A stretch of 64,000 nucleotides of DNA from Hyphomicrobiales bacterium (GTDB taxonomy: Bacteria > Pseudomonadota > Alphaproteobacteria > Rhizobiales > Beijerinckiaceae): assembly GCA_003963405.1 (NCBI GenBank), contig RXIY01000032.1:1-64000 (forward strand), in the 5' to 3' direction. The stretch's first letter is position 1. Every line of letters starts with the position of its first letter. Shown one piece after another: positions 57,961-64,000 of the stretch. The notes beneath the pieces were generated by a model. The model was not told the DNA's origin and searched no databases. It saw nothing but the letters and a program-made list of their open reading frames with translations. The position numbers and the translations under genes were made by a program.

Positions 57961-60222
57961 ATGTGGTATGCGCATTCTCTTCTGAATTCGCCTAAATCCA
58001 AATGGCAGCCGCTCGCCGAGCATCTGCTGTCGACGGCCGCTCTCGCAAGCCAGAGAGCCGAAAAGTTCGGCGCGGCGCGCGCGGCGAATCTCGCTGGATC
58101 GCTCCACGACCTCGGCAAATACACGCGAGAATTTCAAAAGCGGCTCGAGGGCGGAGCGCGCGTCGATCATGCCACCGCCGGCGCGCACGAGGCGATTTCT
58201 CTCGCTCAGCATCCAGAAGACAAGTTGGTCGCCGAAATTGTCGCTCACGCCATCGCGGGTCATCACGTAGGCCTGCCTGATAGTGTCGGCGGCGACGCCT
58301 CGCTCGGCGAGCGCGTGAAACGCAAGCTTGCGCCGCTCGATCCCGTCTGGCGTGACGAGATCGCGCCCCTGGCCGAGGGGCTGATCCCAAAATCCTTCAG
58401 GGCTGGCGCGCATAAGGACCGGCTTCCCTATCAACTCGCCTTTTTCGGCCGCATGATTTTTTCGTGCCTTGTCGACGCGGATTTTCGAGACACCGAGCGG
58501 TTTTACGATACCGCCGAGGGGCGCGAGAGCCCGCGCGACTGGGCCGGGCTGCCGTCGATCGTCGCTACACTGGTCGCGCGTTTCAATGCGCATACAACGC
58601 GAATGAGCGCGTGCTCAGTAGAATCGGAGGTGAACGCGCTGCGCACTGAAATTCTAGCGCATGTGCGTCGACAGGCGGCAGCCGAACGCGGCCTATTCAC
58701 GCTCACCGTTCCCACGGGCGGCGGGAAGACGCTGGCGTCTCTTGCTTTCGCGCTCGATCACGCCAAGCGCCACGGCCTGGAGCGAATCGTCTACGCAATT
58801 CCCTTCACATCGATCATCGACCAGACGGCGGCGATCTTCCGCGAGGTTCTGGAAGAATCCGGCGACGAATTCATTCTCGAACATCATTCATCCATCGACG
58901 AGGAAAGCATCGATGATGAGGATTGCAAACATCGACGCGAAGCTCGCAATAAGCTTAAGCTGGCCATGGAGGATTGGGCGGCCCCCATCGTCATCACCAC
59001 CAATGTTCAGCTCTTCGAGAGTCTTTATGCCAACCGGCCCTCACGCTGCCGTCGCCTGCATAATCTCGCGAATAGCGTGATTATCCTCGACGAGGCACAG
59101 ACCATCCCCTTGCACGTGCTGCGGCCCTGTCTCGCCGCACTCGACGAGCTTGCGAACAATTATGGCGCGAGCCTCGTGCTGTGCACGGCGACTCAGCCAG
59201 CGGTCACGGAGCCGCATTTTGTGGGCGGTCTCTCCCTGTCGTCTCAGCGCGAACTTGCGCCATCGCCGGTAATTCTGCACGAGAAGCTGAGGCGCGTTCG
59301 GCTCGCGCATCTCGGCGCACTAGATGACAACGCGCTCGTCGCCGAGCTTGCTGAGACTTCCCAGGGCCTGATGATCGTCAACAGTCGGGCGCATGCGCTC
59401 GCGCTTTATCGCAAGGCCAGGAACGCTGGGCTCGAAGGCGCGACGCATCTTACCACGCGCCAATATGCGGCGCACCGACGCGAGATACTGGCGGATGTGC
59501 GTAAGCGGTTGATCGGCGGCGCGCCCTGCCGTCTCATCGCGACATCGCTGGTCGAGGCCGGCGTCGACCTCGATTTTCCCCGCGTCTGGCGCGCCGAGGC
59601 GGGTCTCGATCAGATCGCCCAGGCGGCGGGCCGCTGCAATCGCGAGGGAAAACGTAGCGTCGAGGAGAGCGTGGTCGGGGTGTTCAAGTCTGCGGATTAC
59701 GCACCTCCGCGCGAAATCGCGCAGTTGGCTGGGGACATGGCACGCATCATTGGCAAGCATGTTGACCTTCTCGCCCCCGGCGCCATGCGCGACTATTTCA
59801 GCGAGGTCTATTGGCGCAAGGATAAAGCGCTCGATAAGCATAGAGTGATGGACGCCTGGGCCGTGTCCGCCGGTAGGCCGATTTTCGATTATGCGCGGAT
59901 CGGGCGGGATTTCCGTATGATCGAGAGCGGGCAGCTCCCGGTAATTGTGGGAATCGAATCGCCAGCGAAAGATGCGCTCGCGGCTTTGCGTGGCGGCAAG
60001 CCCCCGGGCGCCGTCGCGCGGGCGATTCAGCCCTATATCGTCCAGATTCCGTCCAAGGCGCGTGAGCTGCTTTTGCGCAATGGACATGTGGCGTTTGTCG
60101 AAGAATTCGGGGATCAGTTCGCGGTGTTGCGGTCCGATGGGCTTTACAAACGCGATCCCGGCGGCGAAGATTTAGGCCTGCTCTGGGAGCAAGCGGATTA
60201 CTTGGACGAGTCCATTATCTGA
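57961..60222 (+). CDS. cas3: CRISPR-associated helicase/nuclease Cas3 (type I-C)
   Basis: The 753-residue protein joins an HD nuclease and a superfamily 2 helicase. HD-domain residues include His21, His49-Asp50 with Gly-Lys following (SLHDLGKYT), His70 and the GHH at 100-102. Helicase motifs are TVPTGGGKT (249-257), IILDEAQTIP (375-383), CTAT (408-411), ATSLVEAGVDLD and QAAGRCNREGK. Cas3 is recruited by Cascade bound to target DNA and degrades it. The length suits I-C. The start ATG has only a weak GGGG 9 bases upstream. Confidence 0.96.
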   Translation: MWYAHSLLNSPKSKWQPLAEHLLSTAALASQRAEKFGAARAANLAGSLHDLGKYTREFQKRLEGGARVDHATAGAHEAISLAQHPEDKLVAEIVAHAIAGHHVGLPDSVGGDASLGERVKRKLAPLDPVWRDEIAPLAEGLIPKSFRAGAHKDRLPYQLAFFGRMIFSCLVDADFRDTERFYDTAEGRESPRDWAGLPSIVATLVARFNAHTTRMSACSVESEVNALRTEILAHVRRQAAAERGLFTLTVPTGGGKTLASLAFALDHAKRHGLERIVYAIPFTSIIDQTAAIFREVLEESGDEFILEHHSSIDEESIDDEDCKHRREARNKLKLAMEDWAAPIVITTNVQLFESLYANRPSRCRRLHNLANSVIILDEAQTIPLHVLRPCLAALDELANNYGASLVLCTATQPAVTEPHFVGGLSLSSQRELAPSPVILHEKLRRVRLAHLGALDDNALVAELAETSQGLMIVNSRAHALALYRKARNAGLEGATHLTTRQYAAHRREILADVRKRLIGGAPCRLIATSLVEAGVDLDFPRVWRAEAGLDQIAQAAGRCNREGKRSVEESVVGVFKSADYAPPREIAQLAGDMARIIGKHVDLLAPGAMRDYFSEVYWRKDKALDKHRVMDAWAVSAGRPIFDYARIGRDFRMIESGQLPVIVGIESPAKDALAALRGGKPPGAVARAIQPYIVQIPSKARELLLRNGHVAFVEEFGDQFAVLRSDGLYKRDPGGEDLGLLWEQADYLDESII

Positions 60223-60268
60223 GAGAGCGCGAGTGAAAAAACCATTTAACATATAAGGAGGACAATGC

Positions 60269-60934
60269 TTGTCCTACGGTGTTCGCCTACGTATTGCCGG
60301 CGACTATGCCTGCTTCACCCGCCCCGAAATGAAGGTTGAGCGGGTCTCGTATGACGTGATGACCCCCTCGGCCGCCCGCGGCGTTCTCGAGGCCATCCAC
60401 TGGAAGCCGGCGATTCAGTGGGTCGTCACCGCGATCCATGTCTTGAAGCCGATCCGATTTCAATCGATCCGTCGCAACGAGGTCGGCCACAAGGCGCCCG
60501 TCGCCGCCATTCGTAAGGCGATGAAATCCGGCAACCTCCAAGATCTCGCCCTGATCGTCGAAGACGACCGCCAACAGCGCGCCGCGACTGTGCTACGCGA
60601 CGTCGATTATATGATCGACGCCCGTTTCGAACTTACCGACAAGGCCGGGCCGGACGACAATGAAGGCAAGCATCTCGATATTTTCAACCGTCGAGCCCGC
60701 AAGGGACAATGTTTTCATCAGCCCTCCCTCGGCGCACGTGAATTTCCGGCGCGCTTCTCGCTGATCGAGCCAGCCGAGGAACCGCCCTCGCCAATAGAAG
60801 AAACGCGCGACCTCGGCTTCATTCTGTGGGACCTCGACCATGGCGGCGATCGAGGCTCAATGTTTTTTCGCGCCCGGCTCGATAAAGGGGTCATGCATGT
60901 GCCGCCGCCCGGCAGCCGGGAGATTCTAAGGTGA
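60269..60934 (+). CDS. cas5c: Type I-C Cas5 (crRNA-processing Cascade subunit)
   Basis: A TTG at 60269, 7 bases after a strong AAGGAGG (60255-60261), fixes the start; an ATG at 60265 is in another frame. The 221-residue protein begins with SYGVRLRIAGDYACFTRPEMKVERVSYDVMTPSAARGVLEAI, diagnostic of Cas5d/Cas5c. Later it has FHQPSLGAREFPARF and closes with PGSREILR. In type I-C, which lacks Cas6, Cas5 cuts pre-crRNA in its repeat hairpin and holds the 5' handle. The stop overlaps cas8c by four bases. Confidence 0.95.
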   Translation: MSYGVRLRIAGDYACFTRPEMKVERVSYDVMTPSAARGVLEAIHWKPAIQWVVTAIHVLKPIRFQSIRRNEVGHKAPVAAIRKAMKSGNLQDLALIVEDDRQQRAATVLRDVDYMIDARFELTDKAGPDDNEGKHLDIFNRRARKGQCFHQPSLGAREFPARFSLIEPAEEPPSPIEETRDLGFILWDLDHGGDRGSMFFRARLDKGVMHVPPPGSREILR

Positions 60935-62658
60935 GCGTGCTTGCCTCTCTTGTCCGTGCCTATGAGCGTATGAAAGACGCGCCGCCTTTCGGCTATTCGG
61001 CCGAGAAGATCGGCTTTCTGATTTCGTTGATGGAAGACGGAACCATCGCCAACGTCACCGATCTGCGCGAGGGCGAAGGGAAGAGGAAGGTGCCGAAAAT
61101 TCTATTCGTGCCACAGCCAGTGACGCGCACCTCAAACGCTGCAGCGAATTTCCTGTGGGACAACTCCTCCTACGTTCTCGGAGTCACCGCCCGCGAGGGT
61201 ATGCAAATTTCGCAGAAGCATTCATGCTTCGTCAGATTTCATCTGGATGCCTTGAAAGGCGAACCGGACGCCGGCCTATCCGCCTTGCGCTTGTTTTTGG
61301 AACGCTGGTCACCCGACAAATTCGACAGTCTCAATGCGCCGGAAATGATGGACCAGAATATCGTGTTCACGCTCGAAAGCGACAGGCTGGCCCATATCTG
61401 CATCCATGATAGGCCTGCGGCGCGCGTCCTATGGGCACGCCTTGGCGCTACAAGCGATCAGCCCACAAGCGCGTGTCTTGTCACCGGGGAACACGCGCGC
61501 GTAGCCCGCCTACATCCGGCCATCAAGGGCGTGTGGGGCGCACAACCATCCGGCGCCAGGCTCGTTTCCTTTAATCTTGACGCCTTCAACTCTTATGGCC
61601 ACGAGCAGGGCGACAACGCACCCGTGAGCGAGGCCGCTACTTTCGCTTATACGACAGCGCTTAATCGTCTTCTCGAAAGAGACAGTGGGCATCGCATCCA
61701 AATCGGCGATGCCTCGACTGTGTTTTGGGCGGACGCTTCCAGCGTGCGCGCGTCGGAGGCCGAGGGGCTCTTCGCGGCGCTCCTGGGGGCTGTCGATGAG
61801 ACGGCGGAAGCTAGGAAAATTACCGCAATTTTGGACGCGTTGCGACAAGGCCGGTCGATTGACACATTGACCCCAGACCTCCCGCAGAACGTGCGCTTTT
61901 TCGTGCTGGGTCTCTCACCCAACGTCGCGCGGCTTTCTGCGCGTTTCTACATCGAAAGCGATTTCGATGAGATTGCAACGCGCTACCTTCAGCACGTCGA
62001 GCGCATACGCATCGAGCCGCCGCCGAGAGAAGCGGCGCCGTCCCTGTGGCGAATGCTGATCGAAACCGCCTCCCAACGAAAGAGCGAGAATATTTCGCCG
62101 CTTCTTGCTGGCGAGTGGCTTCGCGCCATTCTCACCGGCGCGCCTTATCCGCTCACATTGCTGGCGACCATACTGATGCGTCTGCGCGCCGATCACGACG
62201 TGAACGCCCTGCGTGTTGCAATGCTCAAATCCGTTCTTGTCCGCAATTTTCGATTGGAGGCTCCCGTGGCGCTTGATCCCGAAAACGACGATCCCGGCTA
62301 TTTACTCGGGCGCTTGTTCGCCACATACGAATATGCTCAAACACAGGCGCTCGGCGGCAATGTCAATGCGACGATCCGGGATCAATATTACGGCACGGCT
62401 TCCGCCACTCCGCGCTCTGTGTTTCCGATCCTACAGCGAAAAGCCACGCATCACCTTTCCAAGCTTCGGAAGGGAAAGCCTGGCCTTGCCGTTAGTTTAG
62501 ATCGAAAAATTGGCGAGATTTGTGAACTAGCGCGCGCTGATTCGCTCTTCCCACCGACGCTCAATCCACGCCGTCAGGCGCTGTTCGCCGTCGGTTATTA
62601 TCACCAGCGCAATGATTTCTACCGGGCGCGCGAGGGCACCCAAAAGATCGAGGAGTAA
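60931..62658 (+). CDS. cas8c: Type I-C Cascade large subunit Cas8c (Csd1)
   Basis: The GTG start overlaps the cas5 stop (GTGA). The 575-residue protein starts LASLVRAYERMKDAPPFGYSAEKIGFLISL, the usual Csd1 opening. Later it has FLWDNSSYVLGV, LVSFNLDAFNSYGHEQGDNAPVSE, TVFWAD and YLLGRLFATYEYAQ. Cas8c recognises the PAM and the target. In I-C an internal start within cas8c also yields the small subunit Cas11c. No separate cas11 is annotated here, so the internal route is expected in the last third. Confidence 0.95.
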   Translation: MSVLASLVRAYERMKDAPPFGYSAEKIGFLISLMEDGTIANVTDLREGEGKRKVPKILFVPQPVTRTSNAAANFLWDNSSYVLGVTAREGMQISQKHSCFVRFHLDALKGEPDAGLSALRLFLERWSPDKFDSLNAPEMMDQNIVFTLESDRLAHICIHDRPAARVLWARLGATSDQPTSACLVTGEHARVARLHPAIKGVWGAQPSGARLVSFNLDAFNSYGHEQGDNAPVSEAATFAYTTALNRLLERDSGHRIQIGDASTVFWADASSVRASEAEGLFAALLGAVDETAEARKITAILDALRQGRSIDTLTPDLPQNVRFFVLGLSPNVARLSARFYIESDFDEIATRYLQHVERIRIEPPPREAAPSLWRMLIETASQRKSENISPLLAGEWLRAILTGAPYPLTLLATILMRLRADHDVNALRVAMLKSVLVRNFRLEAPVALDPENDDPGYLLGRLFATYEYAQTQALGGNVNATIRDQYYGTASATPRSVFPILQRKATHHLSKLRKGKPGLAVSLDRKIGEICELARADSLFPPTLNPRRQALFAVGYYHQRNDFYRAREGTQKIEE

Positions 62659-62664
62659 GATTTT

Positions 62665-63615
62665 ATGACCGCGCTTGCCCACCGTTTCGATTTCATCTTT
62701 CTCTTCGACGTCACTAATGGCAACCCCAACGGCGATCCCGACGCGGGCAATCTCCCGAGACTCGATCCAGAAACCAATCAAGGGCTCGTCACCGACGTTT
62801 GCCTCAAGCGCAAAATCCGCAACTACGTCGAGATTGCGAAGGGGGGTGAGACCGGCTTTGCGATTTACGTGCAGGAAGGCGCCATTCTCAACGAAAAGCA
62901 CCGCGAAGCTTACAAGGCCGTCCGGTCGAACGACGTCAAGGTAGAGGAAGATAAGAAGCTTAACCCGCAAAATGACGAAGAAGCCAAGGCGCTGCAGCGA
63001 TTCATGTGCGGCAACTTCTTTGACGTTCGCACTTTCGGTGCCGTCATGAGCACGGGCGTCAATTGTGGGCAAGTGCGCGGGCCCGTGCAGTTTTCCTTTG
63101 CGCGGTCGGTCGAAGCGATCCTGCCGCTCGAAATCTCCATTACCCGCATGGCGGCGACCAACGAAGCGGAAAAGAAAAAACGCGACGAAGGCGCCGACGA
63201 CGAGCGAGTCGAAAATCGCACTATGGGCCGCAAACACATCGTCCCCTACGGCCTTTATCGCGCCCATGGCTTCGTTTCCGCAGGCCTCGCCGCGCGCACG
63301 GGCTTCTCCGAGGACGACGTGGCCTTTTTGTGGGAAGCGCTGAAAAACATGTTCGAGCACGACCGCTCCGCCGCGCGCGGCGAAATGGCCGCTCGCAAAT
63401 TGATCGTCTTCGAACACGACAACGCCCTTGGCCGTGCCCCGGCGCACAATTTGTTCGAAAGGGTGACGATCGAGCGCATTAACGACGGCGTCGCCTACGC
63501 CATCGGCGACAAACGCCTAGACAATGCGCCGCCCGGGCGCCGCTTCTCCGATTACGCCGTTACGGTGAATCGCGACGCGCTGCCGGAAGGGGTCACGCTC
63601 CACGAGCTACTGTAG
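62665..63615 (+). CDS. cas7c: Type I-C Cascade backbone subunit Cas7c (Csd2)
   Basis: The 316-residue protein starts 6 bases after cas8c. It opens with HRFDFIFLFDVTNGNPNGDPDAGNLPRLDPETNQGLVTDVCLKRKIRNYV, the hallmark of Csd2, here cited by its position 5-53 and the core NGNPNGDPD. The sequence FGAVMSTGVNCGQVRGPVQF and MGRKHIVPYGLYRAHGFVS follow. Six or seven copies coat the crRNA in Cascade. It is uninterrupted. Confidence 0.95.
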   Translation: MTALAHRFDFIFLFDVTNGNPNGDPDAGNLPRLDPETNQGLVTDVCLKRKIRNYVEIAKGGETGFAIYVQEGAILNEKHREAYKAVRSNDVKVEEDKKLNPQNDEEAKALQRFMCGNFFDVRTFGAVMSTGVNCGQVRGPVQFSFARSVEAILPLEISITRMAATNEAEKKKRDEGADDERVENRTMGRKHIVPYGLYRAHGFVSAGLAARTGFSEDDVAFLWEALKNMFEHDRSAARGEMAARKLIVFEHDNALGRAPAHNLFERVTIERINDGVAYAIGDKRLDNAPPGRRFSDYAVTVNRDALPEGVTLHELL

Positions 63616-63623
63616 GCGAGGCG

Positions 63624-64000
63624 ATGGACGACCCCTTCCCGCTCTCCGCCCTACAGCACGCTGTCTATTGCATGCGCCAGGCCGCGCTCATCCATGTCGA
63701 GCGGCTGTGGGAGGAGAACCGTCTCACCGCCGAGGGGCGCGTTCTGCATGCCGGAGTCGATCGACAGAGCGAGCGCTATTCGCGCGGCGCGCGCCGCGTG
63801 GCGGCCATTCCGCTCGCCTGTCGGCGTCTGGGGATCGCCGGCATCGCCGACGTGGTCGAATTCCACAAAGGCGCGGAGGGCGAAACGCCCTATCCGATCG
63901 AATATAAGCGCGGCAAGCCAAAACCGCATCGCGCGGACGAGGCGCAGCTTTGTGCGCAGGCGCTCTGTCTCGAGGAGATGACCGGTCGGATCGTGCCGGA
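63624..64000 (+). CDS. cas4: CRISPR-associated Cas4 exonuclease (3' truncated by window)
   Basis: The ATG at 63624 lies 8 bases after cas7. The 125 visible residues have the first iron-sulfur cysteine in AVYCMRQAALIHVERLWEEN (Cys16), the EGRVLHAGVD motif with His42, Asp76 and the PD-(D/E)xK part YPIEYKRGKPK (Glu93, Lys95) with Gln108 after it. The other three cysteines would be in the missing C-terminus. Cas4 trims prespacers and sets PAM orientation with Cas1-Cas2. Confidence 0.93.
   Translation, partial: MDDPFPLSALQHAVYCMRQAALIHVERLWEENRLTAEGRVLHAGVDRQSERYSRGARRVAAIPLACRRLGIAGIADVVEFHKGAEGETPYPIEYKRGKPKPHRADEAQLCAQALCLEEMTGRIVP

Overview
The window is high-GC DNA from an alphaproteobacterium, most likely of the order Hyphomicrobiales (Rhizobiales). 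This rests on gene order: a SUF operon with an extra IscS-like cysteine desulfurase ahead of sufB, the cluster erpA / dgt-argS-SPOR-nagZ, the DUF2232-rplI pair, the DUF6111-cca pair and the MoxR-DUF58-DUF4159 cluster. A gene very like mesaconyl-CoA hydratase of the ethylmalonyl-CoA pathway hints at a serine-cycle methylotroph or methanotroph (Methylocystis/Methylosinus-like). That last step is inference; no methane or methanol oxidation gene is present.

Region 1 (1-51.9 kb) is chromosomal core with short accessory patches. It holds an ABC/FtsX exporter, a CopC-like protein, a patatin lipoprotein, DUF2232-rplI, a CcmG-like thioredoxin, anmK and the MoxR/DUF58/DUF4159/amidotransferase-like membrane cluster. 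Next come DUF6111-cca, gyrA, a DUF2167 protein and the complete SUF operon (desulfurase-B-C-D-S-T-VOC-A). These are followed by an alpha/beta hydrolase, dnaB, a two-gene cysteine-rich cassette, a PRC-barrel protein, mesaconyl-CoA hydratase, DUF167-YggT, tRNA-Ala(CGC), a spore-coat-U chaperone-usher pilus operon, a DUF900 lipoprotein, nagZ-SPOR-argS-dgt, erpA and a PfkB kinase.

Region 2 (51.96-57.9 kb) starts at tRNA-Asn(GTT), with a tyrosine recombinase pointing into the tRNA 3' end. This is the usual layout of an integrated element. Behind the integrase lie an AlpA-like gene, a decayed winged-helix gene and a coiled-coil gene. The start of the coiled-coil gene lies inside an iteron-like family of 12-bp repeats (about GGTAGTATGACC). 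Then come A+T-rich non-coding DNA with strong hairpins, a phage tape-measure fragment, a frame-broken groEL remnant, an intact XRE-type regulator and about 1.2 kb of unrecognised, apparently decayed DNA.

Region 3 (57.96-64.0 kb) is a tightly packed type I-C CRISPR-Cas operon: cas3, cas5c, cas8c, cas7c and the start of cas4, cut by the window edge. Every visible cas gene is open and keeps its motifs. cas1, cas2 and the repeat array, if present, lie beyond position 64000. The CRISPR operon therefore sits next to, or within, a worn integrated element whose far end is not visible.
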